Source: Azolla caroliniana
Taxonomy: Eukaryota; Polypodiophyta
NCBI GenBank assembly: GCA_043228905.1
Contig: JBHGNT010000022.1
Span: 2,046,001 to 2,110,000 of the forward strand
Direction of reading: 5' to 3'
DNA length: 64,000 bases
Part shown: one piece after another, positions 41,115 through 52,150 of the stretch
How the letters are laid out: the number at the start of each line of letters is the position of its first letter
Numbering within the stretch: position 1 is the first letter of the stretch
Made by a program: the position numbers and the translations under genes
Notes under the pieces: model-generated
Databases searched by the model: none
What the model was told of the DNA's origin: nothing
Seen by the model: only the letters and a program-made list of their open reading frames with translations

Positions 41115-44039
41115 ATGGAAGCTGCATCTCTTCCGCGAACCATTGAAGAGATTTACAAAGATTACAAAGGTCGCAGAGATGGGCTCATTAAAGCCCTTAC
41201 ATCAGGCGAGTCCTCTTTATCCCTCCCTGCTTTTCTGTTCCTCCGTTTCTCTGTCTATTAACGGTTTCTGTGATTGTATATCTCCATGTTTTCTACTTCT
41301 TCTTTTTGTGAGGGTTAATTTATTGTCTTCTTTTTCTTCTACATACAGATGTTGAAGAATTCTACCATCAGTGCGATCCTGGTGAGTCCCATCCTTTGAT
41401 TTTTGTCTCAATAACATGTATGCCTTTTTCCCTTCTGTTCTTTCGGCTGTAGATTGGTCAGTATTTTCTATTCCAAGTGTTTTTCTTTATCTTTATAATC
41501 CTGGATTTTATTAGCATTTTCTTTGCAAATTACTGGTCTTACTGACCCTAGATTGGTGTTGGTTTTCTTTACAAAGATGAGTTAGGGTATGGATATCTAA
41601 TCCTAGTTTGGTGTTGGTTTTCTCTACAAAGATGAGTTAGGGTATGGATATCTAATCCTAGATTGGTTATGTCTTTCTCACTACAATGTATTTCTTTTCT
41701 GTTAAGATATGGATTGCCTGTTAAGATATTTCTCATATCAGCCCTAGAGTGGTTAGGGTTTATTCTTGTTACAGCGTATATATTTTCTTAACCCTAGATT
41801 TCTTATGGATTTCTTGGTACACTTTATTTCTTATTCCAACCCTACATTGCATATGTATTTCTTAACCCTAGAGAGTTTTCTTGTTGCAATTTATTTCTTA
41901 TTTTCACCCTAGATTGGTTAGCGCTGTATTCTTTCTTTCTAAACATAGATTGATTAGTGCATTGGTTGTGCTAACCCTAAATTGACTATGGTTCCCTTTA
42001 CAAATTTTTTGCTGCTTTCTCAACTGCTGATCGATGTGTGCGTTGTTTTATCTAACCCTTGATTGATTGGTGCGCTTCTTTACAAAGAGTAATGCTTAGT
42101 TCTAACCCTAGTTTAATTTAGGTTTCTTGATGATGTACACGGTTTTTTTTATCGGCTTTTTTAACCCTATATTGTTTTCATTTGGTACAAATTTCTATGC
42201 TTGTTTCCTCATCCTAGGTTTTGAAAATCCATTGTGTTTTATAGGTTTTTTGGCTAGGATTTTGTTCACACATGCTTCGATGAAACCATGTGTTTTGTGT
42301 GTCTTCCTTATCTTTCAATCTCATGAATTTGTTTGTGTGTTCTATACTTAATTTCATAGAGAATGAAAATCACGTATCTCACGATCTTTTTTTTTTGTTA
42401 ATGTACACCTTCACTCTTCCTACTTCTCAGGAATATTGGTTGTTTGTTTTCCTTGATAGAAAAGGAGAATTTATGCCTTTATGGGCACCCAGATGAGACT
42501 TGGGAGGTGAATTTACCTGCAGAAGAAGTGCCTCCCGAGCTACCAGAACCTGCATTGGGTATCAACTTCCCGAGAGATGGTTTGGATCGCCGAGATTGGC
42601 TCTCTCTTGTTGCCGTCCATAGCGATGTTTGGCTTCTTGCAGTTTCTTCCTTTTATGCAGCCCGATTTGATCGAAGTGAAAGGTAATGATAACCCTCTCA
42701 CCCTCTTATCTCTTCTTCCATCTTTACAAGAAATTACTGCGTGGAATATCTTATAAGAAGTAAAGTAAACTTGTAGACATTTTTTTTTTGTTTTCCAACT
42801 ATGAATTCCCTCATTAATATGGATAAATGGTTTGGTTCTGCTCAAGCCATTATCAGTTTAGCGGTTTTCAGTTTAAATGGTTTGAAACTGTGGTTCAAAC
42901 GGTTTTCAGTTTAGGATTGTCACTCTGATAATTTTCTTAAATATTTTTTGAACATTTTAAGCCTACTTTTGATATTTTAAGAAAAATCCGTAAATTTTGA
43001 AAAATTAAAATTTGAAATATTGAAAAATTTTAAAATTTTAAAATTAAATTGTGAAATTTTGAATTTTAACCTAACTTGAAAACCATAACTGAATCGCAGA
43101 AGCGCAGTTTTAGCAGTTTAAAGGTTTGAAAGTCTGTAAAACCGTTTGTAATGGTTCAGCTTACACGGTTTTGTGGTTTGGTTTAAGTCTCAAATTTTTT
43201 TAAATGGTTCAGTTTTAAACAGTTTGAGTTTGACACTCTCAAACAGAACCGAACAAAACCATTGCTAAATACGGATTAGGACCTAAGAGTTTGTTAGGAG
43301 CTTAAATTATCGTTCATGATTCAAAAATCAGGAAAAAGCTTGATGTTTCTTTGTGCCATTTTTTCCTTTCCTTTCCATACATTGGTTTTTCATGGACAAA
43401 TGCGTTTACTTCCTCATTCCCAGGAAACGCCTCTTCAACATGATAAATGAGCTTCCGACTGTTCTAGATGTGGTCTCTGGCAAGAAACATTCCTCTTCCA
43501 AGGAAAAATCTTCGATCATCAATGGAACAAAATCGAAGTCATCAGGGAAATCCGTAAGTGTCATAAATAATGTAGCTAAAAACAATTGAATTATCGCTAA
43601 CTTTTTGGGTATCTATTAAAAAACCCTAAGCTTTTCAAAACTTATGTAAGTATTTTTCTGTAAAACATGCATGACTTGCGGGGTTTTTATTGTAGAATCT
43701 GTTCTGAAAAGTTCGAGTTTGCCATTGTTTTTTCTTTGGCAGCAGGGAAAGCCAGCCAACAAACAGCCACCGCTTCCGAAGGAAGAGGAGGAGCTAGAAG
43801 GGCGAGAAAGAGAAGAACCTGAAGATGAAGAAGGTGAAGAAGGAGAGGAAGAGCACGGGGACACGTTTTGCGGAATGTGTGGAGGACCTTACACCGGAGA
43901 CGAGTTCTGGATTGCTTGTGATATTTGCGAGAAGTGGTATCATGGGAAGTGTGTGAAAATCACTCCGGCTAAAGCCGAACACATTGAGCAATACAAATGC
44001 CCTTCTTGCATCGGCAAGAAGAGGCCTCGCCCTTCTTAA
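41115..44039 (+). CDS. Alfin-like PHD-finger protein (5 exons, 257 aa)
   Basis: Coding exons: 41115-41205, 41349-41381, 42460-42682, 43424-43553 and 43743-44039 (TAA). The N terminus ([20 protein letters not shown]) is the plant-specific Alfin/DUF3594 domain, which ends near residue 140 ([12 protein letters not shown]). A Lys/Ser linker and an acidic run precede a C-terminal PHD finger with C202, C205, C218, C221, H226, C229, C245 and C248; W215 fits the aromatic cage. Family members bind H3K4me3 through the PHD and work with chromatin regulators in the nucleus. Length is normal for the family (about 240-260 aa). Intron 1 has a GC donor, intron 4 ends in a NAGNAG acceptor, and introns 2 and 3 contain repeats. 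Codons are intact, so the gene looks functional. Which AL paralogue it is cannot be told. Confidence 0.95.
41547..42130. repeat. degenerate AACCCTA-rich repeats in Alfin-like intron 2
   Basis: A 55-bp unit (CCTAGATTGGTGTTGG...) occurs twice in tandem from about 41547. Looser copies of TAACCCTAGATTGGTTA recur to 42130 at irregular spacing. They look like a decayed minisatellite. Confidence 0.6.
42816..43270. repeat. MITE-like inverted-end repeat in Alfin-like intron 3
   Basis: The left end carries AATGGTTTGGTTCTG and the right end, reversed, AATGGTTTTGTTCGGTTCTG. The possible flanking 8-mers ATATGGAT and ATACGGAT differ at one base. The interior is full of GGTTT/AAACC words like the hAT MITE at 36622. 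The boundaries are uncertain. Confidence 0.4.
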
Positions 44040-44276
44040 CATGCAATTCATTATGTGTTGTAACCAAAAGTTAAAAAAGTTCCTAACAGGTTTTCTTCTG
44101 CTGAAAAGAACAAAGCAGTGATCCCCTAACCAAATTTGACTGATCAACGCGACAAAATTTAGAGGGCCCTTAAGGTGGGCGATAATTGTAACATTCTCTC
44201 TGCCTTGTGTTTTTTGCCATTTTTGTTTGGTTGATTAATCTTAAGACTTTTGTACACACAGATAGAATCATCAGTA

Positions 44277-44282
44277 AATAAA
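44277..44282 (+). terminator. probable polyadenylation signal of the Alfin-like gene
   Basis: AATAAA lies about 240 bp past the stop codon, after T-rich DNA. The exact cleavage site is not determinable. Confidence 0.5.
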
Positions 44283-44299
44283 TTGTATGTGATGGATGA

Positions 44300-45860
44300 A
44301 TAGTAGGTGACCATTTGCGCAACATTTCTGTTAAAAAGTTTGGAATTGCATGACTCCTTGATTCAATGACCCCTTACCTTTTTTAAATGTGATCAAGAGT
44401 TGAGGAGAAGAGCACACACTAGATGTATGTCTCTAATGTGTTTCTTGTTGTCTGGTTGTCTCTGTCTCTAGATATATTCCTTGGTGAATTAGGGTTTTTT
44501 GCGCTGCTAGTGTAGTGTATCATGGTGCCCGTGGGAGAGATGTTGAGCATAGGCATAGTGTAGTGTCTACAACCATGCCATTCGAAGGCATTGCCTAAAA
44601 GCTTCTATATACAATAATGAAAAATGCATTAGTCACGGGACGGGGTCTTTAGTTTGTGTACAATAGTTCTATTTGTGTCGAGAATTGTCCTTTTTTTTTA
44701 GCTTGCAATGTGTAATATGATGGGTTGCTATGTCCCCCCTTTGGATCTTTCTTGAGATGTATCCCGTTATCAAGCTCTTGTCGTCTTTGTTTCTTCATGT
44801 GGAGGAGGGTAATGTTTTCCATTGTTACAATTGTCCATGCATTGTATGTTTTCGGATGGGTCTTAAAACTTGTTTTTGGCTGTTTGTTTATGTTAATCAT
44901 GAAATCATATATTATGGGTGACCCTTATACAAGTGTCCTCTTTATGCTTATGCCCATTGTGCATTCCATAGTTTCATGTCACTCATGTTTGCGGAATGGC
45001 TATACATTCTCAGTATCGTAGGAAATGTGATTGACACATGATGTGAATTTGGGTATATCCCTAACATCCATGTTTCAGCCAATAATGTATGCATGGGCAT
45101 AAGGTGTTAAATGTTATGTAATAAAAGGATGGTTGTAACTTGTAACTTATGCCCACAAACCATGATGTGCGCAATGTAGTAAGGCCAATGGCATGTACGG
45201 TATGTACAATAAGGAAATTTTGGTCTTACCTTTACTCTTATCAGGGTCTTTTTTATTAATGGCAACCTTCATTAAGTCATATATTTGGAACATTATCACA
45301 TGTATCAAACAATCTATTTAAATCCTCTTTTCATTTGCTATGATTTGAAGTCACACTAATAATACAATATATTTTAAATGCACTTTGAAAAAGAAGATGC
45401 ATTGCTATGGGGAGTTGGTACAAGATAGTACATATGAAAGAATTATAAAACCAAAAAGACTCACGCTTAGAACTCAACCAAGCTATCTAAGAAGTTCCAC
45501 GTAAGAATCTTCAAAACAACTAACAAAAGGATATATGAAAATAGGCACTCAACCTTACAAGTATACTCTATTTGGGAGAAACGAAAGCAAATTTATTGGA
45601 TCAAAAACCCTACAACAACTTACACCATCTTTTAAATATGTAGGACCAAAAGAGTGAGAATACTTGCCCACCATTTAGATAAGCCCCCACTGAAGCATGG
45701 CGAGCAGTAACAACATCGTTAATGCATTGCAAGCAACTCGATTGAAAAACACACACGCACACACTATGGAATGGGCGTGTGTATCATCATGCCACACAAA
45801 CGCGCACACACAAACATATAGTCAATAACATACTTGTCTCTAGGAATAAACTTCTCTCTC
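44300..45860. other. intergenic DNA, no gene seen
   Basis: AT-rich sequence between the Alfin-like gene and the minisatellite. The longest open stretch (44725-45021, plus) is hydrophobic, has no recognisable domain and is not flanked by splice or start signals I trust. I see nothing further. Confidence 0.5.
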
Positions 45861-45867
45861 TATATGT

Positions 45868-46415
45868 TTAGGGTTTCATACACTAAAAAACTGAACTAGA
45901 TTAGGGTTTCATGCACTAGATTTGACCTAGATTAGGGTTCCATGCATTGGAAATATGCTAGATTAGGGTTTCATGCACTAAAAGTGAACTAGATTAGGGG
46001 TTCATACGCTAGAAAAGTGAACTAGGTTAGGATTTCATGTACTACAAATGAACTAGATTAGGGTTCCATGCAATAAAAAGGAACTAGATTAAGGTTAAAA
46101 AGTGAACTAGGTTAGGGTTTCATGCACTAAAAGTGAACTAGATTAGGGTTTCATGTACTAAAAATGAACTAGATTAAGGTTAAAAGTGAACCAAGTTAGG
46201 GTTTCATGCACTAAAAATGAAGTAGATTAGGGTTTCATGCAATAAAAAGGAACTAGATTAAGGTTAAAAGTGAACCAGGTTAGGGTTTCATGCACTAAAA
46301 ATGAAGTAGATTAGGGTTCCATGCAATAAAAAGGAACTAGATTAAGGTTAAAGAGTGAACTAGGTTAGGGTTTCATACACTAAAAATGAACTAGATTAGG
46401 GTTTCATGCACTTCA
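45868..46415. repeat. minisatellite with telo-box motifs and higher-order period
   Basis: About 19 units of roughly 31 or 23 bp, each starting TTAGGGTTTCATGCACTAAA or a variant. Ten carry an exact TTAGGGTTT. In the right half, units follow the order 31+31+23 bp, giving an approximately 85-bp higher-order repeat seen three to four times. The array ends about 430 bp before the BAG-like start codon. Confidence 0.85.
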
Positions 46416-46843
46416 GGTGACCATATGAACATGAAAGGTCCTTCGAGAATCAATAGAGAAGTAACCCCATAGTTTGTAGAATTTATAAATATAGCCCCCA
46501 TACAAATCCCCTGCCCCCACCCCCCACTCTCTTTCTTCTTCTTCTTCTTCTCATTAGAATATTCAAATATCTACAGAATGCAAGAAGAAGAAGAAGAAGA
46601 AGAAGTCATGTAATGTAAAACAGGAAGAAGAAGAGCAGGGTGCTAAGGTAGGTAATCAATCAGGCAGAGACAAAGAGAGAGACAGATTGGAATTAACACA
46701 GAAAGATCCAAAGAGAGACAAAAAAATCGGAAGGAAACAGATAAGGATCGATCAAGATAGATATTGATAGAGAGAGGGGGAGATCTGAAAGGTAAGAAAT
46801 CGAAAGTGTGAGAGAATTATATATGCATAGAGAGATCGAGAGA

Positions 46844-49044
46844 ATGAATGGTCTGGGGTTGAATGATTGGGAGGTGAGACCAGGTGGAATGCTCGTCCAG
46901 AGGCGATCTTCTTCTTCTTCGCCTTTCTCGGGCCCCCTTCTCCAACTTAAGGTCTCCCATGGACTTCAACAACATGACATTACCATACCTTCGGAAGCGA
47001 CGTTCGGTACGCCCATCTACAAATTTTCTTCCTTAATAGATCAATGCTTTTATGCTCGTTTTTTTTTTTTCATAAGTATAGATCTCTTATTGTCACTATC
47101 ATAAATCCTTTATTTCTTATGATATGATTATGGGGGAATTGTGGATTCTGCAATGATTCAAGGCTTTGATGGGTTCCAAAATATGCCCTGGAGGAGGCAT
47201 TCACATATTGAATAGGGAAAGGGTGTGTGTATTCATCATGAGAAGAATATGGATAAAAGATTTTCAAGTAGGTTGTGGACATACATAATAATGAGCCTCT
47301 TATGTCAGACATGATAAGCCACTCATATAATTCGATCAAATGCATCTAAGAGTAGTGATGTTGTACTCGTGATTTTTGTTCCGCTTCTTCGCTTGCTTAC
47401 TAGATCCTTTATCTGTGTCATAGATGCTTTATCTTTGCATTTTCATGCGGGACTATAAAGATGTTGAAAAATTCATTTGAAATTGAGAGCTTCATTTCTT
47501 TCACTTTTAAAATCTTTCCTTCACATCAGAGCACATGTTTTTTCATATTTGGTGAGATCATAGGATCTGTTTTCGTCCAAACAGGGGATTTGAAGTGGGT
47601 TCTGGCACCATTGACTAACCTGGAACCCAAAAAACAAAGTCTTTTCTTTCGAGATCAAGAGAGAGAAGATTCGGTCCATTTACATTTAGCAGGAGTTGGC
47701 GAGAATTCAATGATTCTTTTGTTAGATCCAGTAAGCAAAGAGAGAAAGAGACAGAATGACAAGGAAGCAAAACGACATCCCTCGATCTTGGCATATAAGA
47801 AAGAAGAGAAAACCAATAAACCCAAACAGGTATAGCTTTGTTTATAAATGCACGTGTGGATTTGCATGCCTGTGTGCTACTGTTAATCGTGAATAGTTCT
47901 GGGAGATAAATGTGAGTGAAAATGGATGATCGCAAGAAGATTTAGAAGCAATATTTTAATATGCAAGGAAATGAAGGTGTGACTTTATGTTGGATTGATG
48001 GTGTAGTTTTTAAACGCAATATTTCTTAATTTAGTCAATATAATCAAGATGCTTATTGGGTGATATGTTGATCGGGAGGAACCCTTGTGAGTTCAAACAA
48101 CAAACAAGTTCTGAGTCAGATACTACCTTTTAGTTTCTTAGCATAATATGCCTAAATTGGGGTTGCTCTCCAATTTCCATTTCATAGCTTATGTGGTCTG
48201 CAGATTATACCCTTTCTAATCACTCCAATTAAATGTAAAGTGCCCCCACTCAAGCGCCAATGGGATCTACTGTTTAGCTAGTAATTTTCAAAATTGAGTG
48301 GCTTCTTGGAAGGTTTTTCTTCAAAGCCGAATGGTATGTTGGTAATTCATCTTAAATTTTATCATCGCAAAAGTCAACTAGTATTGTGCTTTTTGGAGGT
48401 TTTGTACCAGCCACATGGAGCTTGTTTCTGGGGCAGACTTCATTCATTGTTTATTAAAAAACACGAGGTTTCCTTTTCAAGGATCATCTGATAAAGTAAT
48501 AGGACAGGCATTATGTCTCTAACTATATTCTCCGTTGAAATTGTTTTTCCTTTGATAATGTACCTTGGTATTTGTTTAGCTGTTATTTTTGCATCAGCTA
48601 TTGCCTTCAGAGGTGTACAACCAGCAGCTACCCCCCCATTCATATAACTAAAATCCTAGGTCTCGTTTAGACGATAGCTACTCTGACTATGAGAGGCCAG
48701 AGGTCAATCTGTAATTTGATTCCTAATACATGTGTCTTAAGTTTGTGATGTCTTCTAGCATATGTTTGGTGTGGCCATTCAGTCCGTTGTATGTTATTTA
48801 TGTTTTCTCTTACATTTTGTACGATCTATGTATCATTTTCCCAATCATATATTAAACCTTATGTTGTGATTAATGCTAGGTACGGAGAGTAAAATTTGTG
48901 GACAATACAAAGGTCCCGAACAGTAATCCCTTCCAAGACAACGATGTCACTTTGAACACTGACTGCGAAAAACCTGATAGAGGTGTTGTAGTACCCCCTT
49001 CGTCCAAGGCAAATATGACAATGAATTGGGAACCTTTTGACTAG
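46844..49044 (+). CDS. BAG-type ubiquitin-like protein lacking a BAG domain (3 exons, 190 aa)
   Basis: Coding exons: 46844-47006, 47585-47829 and 48880-49044 (TAG), with GT-AG introns and matching phases. The N terminus reads W-E-V-R-P-G-G-M-L-V-Q-R-R, the signature that precedes the ubiquitin-like domain of plant BAG1-4 co-chaperones. The domain follows (L-L-Q-L-K-V-S...I-T-I-P-S-E-A-T-F-G-D-L-K-W-V-L; K-Q-S-L-F-F-R; M-I-L-L-L-D-P). Plant BAG1-4 then have a three-helix Hsp70-binding BAG domain. Here only a piece resembling its end (V-R-R-V-K-F-V-D) and the usual C-terminal W-E-x-F-D remain, and I find no BAG exon in the 1.05-kb second intron. It may be one of the short ubiquitin-like BAG relatives, or a BAG gene that lost its domain. 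An upstream in-frame ATG (46823) is possible. Confidence 0.75.
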
Positions 49045-50920
49045 TATTTCCTGGTGGGATTTGAATGTGTATCCGACATATGGAGCGTGGAAAATTTGTC
49101 TTTGGATTTCCAAATCAAAACCATTTTGTAACATACAAGGATCTTGGGGGTATTGCTTGGATGCTTTCCCGTTCAATTTGATTGATTCTTTGTCAAAAGT
49201 ATACACCACATAGCCGTGTGAAACGAATCCTTGGGTATGCTTCACCATATGTAAACTATGATCTAAGTACATTTACTGCTAAGACCATTTATTATAAATA
49301 ACCTGGCCATCACATGTATTGGTGATTTGTGGTTTAGTAAATATAGATCGTGCAATGTTACCCTGGAAGGCTGTCAATGGAAAAAATTTCATTTATCTGT
49401 GAGAATTTGTTTTACTGAATAAATTATCTTTGTTGCTAGCATCGGTAATTAGATGGTGGTTTTCAATTTCAATCGCAACACACTATACCAGATGCTGGTA
49501 TGGCCATATCGTTTTGAAGGTTTTTTGTGCCCTAATAATGACTACATCAAATGAGACATTTCTGGTGGAGTGTTCATGTTCATGAAATCCTGCTTTTCCA
49601 CAAATTTAGCAAGAAGCTATTTCTTTAGTTGTAAACGTAATTTATTCGAACATGCGGAACTTGGAATCTTCACATGAACTGTTTGAAATTGAGATACATT
49701 GCAGTCTTGATTGAAATGCTGTTTTTTTTTGTGTGCGAGGAATGCCGCGAAAGTATTTGCATGTGAAATAACTGTTGTGATAAGTCCATTTAAAATAAAA
49801 GACCATTACATCCTTCTTTTTACATTGAGAGAGAAATCGTCCTTCATGCTTTTAAACGACTTTCTTGCTCAGTGAATTGAGTTTTTAAAATTAGTTTATC
49901 GTCTTTCTTCGGGAGCCTTCATTTTACCCCTTTTCTTTTCAAAGTATTACTCTGGTCTTAATTGGTGCTACACCCTCAGTCAACTTTTAACTCTTTGCTT
50001 AAGAATCTGGGGTGTATCTATGTATCGATCCTACTTTCTTTGAAAAGCCCCAAAGCACAATAAGTTGCATAGAATCATGGGTTACAACTTTTTGGCATTT
50101 GTAATGAAACAATTTTAGTTTGTCTGAATCATGTGCAGCACTCAGAGGGCAGCTTGAAACTCAGATTTGAGGTTCTTGTAAAGAGAATCATTATTTTCAT
50201 CCTTGTAATTCCTCAGTCTCTGTAATATGGTCAATTTAGTAGCAATATGACTTTCTCAATTAGAAATACCTTATATCTAGCCTTTTTTTTTTGTCTCGAA
50301 ATGGTAGCTTGTCAATTAGAACTTCAACATCTATATATTAAGTATTGAGAAAACTTCATATGTTGCTAAATGACATTCTTCAAGATAGGAACAGAAGTAT
50401 ACACCTATCTCGTCGTTGAGATTCTTTTGAATGTGAAATTTAAATGCATGCAAATGCCATTATTAGAGTGATTATGTAATGTATTATTCAACAAGTTCAA
50501 CCCTTCAGTCTAGTAAATTCCATGTAAATAAACTTGTATCGATTTGAGGAACAATCCTTTATGCGGGTTTTCTCATTACTTTTTAAGTCATACATAGCTT
50601 CGAAACAGTAAACATGTTGATCCAAAAAAAATTACATTTAAAACATACTCTTCTTGATATTTTAAAGGTTTTAGGGTTTGTTGCATTTTTATAGACTGTT
50701 TTTTACTCGGTCTATAGCAAAGCAATGAATACAAACAATATATTTAATTAGATTATACGTAACTTTGAGTGAGTTGGTCAAGCATTTTATCACGTTATGA
50801 CTCTACCTACTTTAATCATTGTTACTTGTAAGATTAGTATGATCCACTTGTATAGTGGAAATGCTATAGCAAGTGTAATTGGCGTCTCTATAGAGGATGT
50901 CCCCTTGTTGGAACTAGGAA
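49045..50920. other. intergenic DNA downstream of the BAG-like gene
   Basis: AT-rich, no ORF or repeat that I can support. The first few hundred bases are presumably 3' UTR, but no single strong poly(A) signal stands out. Confidence 0.5.
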
Positions 50921-50924
50921 TGAA

Positions 50925-52140
50925 CCAAACCATTTGAATAAAACAAAAACCAAACTAAATTGTTTGTGAACTCTAAAGCTATTTAAATCAAATAATTTAA
51001 GAAAAGGTAAACCAATCCATTTAAACCTAAACTGTGTAGGCAAAAGTTGAAACCAAATCGAGCCATTTAATAAAAAATTTAAACCTAACCATTTCAGTCA
51101 AAACTAATTAAAAATCTAAATAAACAAAATTCCATTAAATAAAATAAGTGTTTAAGTTAAATTTATTGAATCAATAAAAGAAACTTTAATTAAACCATTA
51201 AATTAAATCAGTAAAAAAAACATTAATAAAGTATTAAGGTGGAAAAAAGTTAACCAATAAACCGTTAAACCAAACCATTTAAACCTATAAACCGATAAAC
51301 CATAATTTTAGAGCCAAACCCGAACCATTTATTAAAAATCTAAACCAAACCAAACCATTAAATTTTTTTGGAACCAATAAACCATGGCTTAAGGTGAAAA
51401 ATCATTAATAAACTATTATGGTGAAAAAAAAGTTAACCAATAAACCTTTAAACCAAACCTTTTTTACATATAAACCGATAAACCAAAGTTTAAGAACCAA
51501 ACCTGAACCATTTATTAAAAATATAAACCAAACTGAACCATTTAAGTTTTTGGGAACCAATAAACCATTAAGCCATGGATTAATGGTTCGGTTCGGTTTC
51601 TTTGCCTTGAAACCAAATTGACCGTAACCAAACCATTTATATAAAACAAAAACCAAACCAAACCATTTATTAACTTTCAAGCCATTAAACCAAACCATTT
51701 AAGAAAAAGTAAACCAAACTATTTAAACCAAAACCGTTTAAAGAAAAGTTGAAACCAAACCGAGTCATTTAATAAAAAGTTTATACCTAACCACACTTTA
51801 GCCAAACTAATTAAAAAATTAAATAAATAAAAATACACTAAATTAAATAAGCATTTATGTTTCATGAATTAATTAAATAAATAAGCATTAATTAAGCCAT
51901 TAGATTAAATAAGCATTTAAGTTAAGTGAATTAAATCAATAAAAAACATTAATTAAACCATTAAATTACGTAAACATTTAAGGGATAAAAAAAGTTAGCC
52001 CAAAAACCTATAAACCTTTAAAGGAAACCACTTAAACCTAGTTTCAGAACCAAACCGAACCGTTTAATTATTTTGGAACTTACAAACCTTTAAACTATGG
52101 CTTAACATTTCGGTTCAGTTTGAGCCAAACTGGGCCCATT
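50925..52140. repeat. AACCAAACC-type repeat block with direct copies
   Basis: A segment starting AACCATTT[G/A]-ATA-AAACAAAAACC near 50928 recurs near 51631, about 700 bp away. Between them a roughly 182-bp unit (CATTAATAAA...) is repeated at 51221 and 51403. Its end (GGGCCCATTGCTA) resembles hAT-type termini, but no target duplication is found. It is probably two old MITE-like copies; no coding. Confidence 0.55.
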
Positions 52141-52150
52141 GCTATATGCT

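Noticed and set aside
44725-45021. possible small membrane protein gene
   Set aside because: The hydrophobic translation comes from T-rich DNA; no promoter, splice or homology support.
45868-46415. possible CRISPR-like or telomeric array
   Set aside because: Units are contiguous and variable without unique spacers, and TTAGGGTTT is only part of each unit. It is a minisatellite in a plant nuclear locus, neither CRISPR nor a telomere tract.
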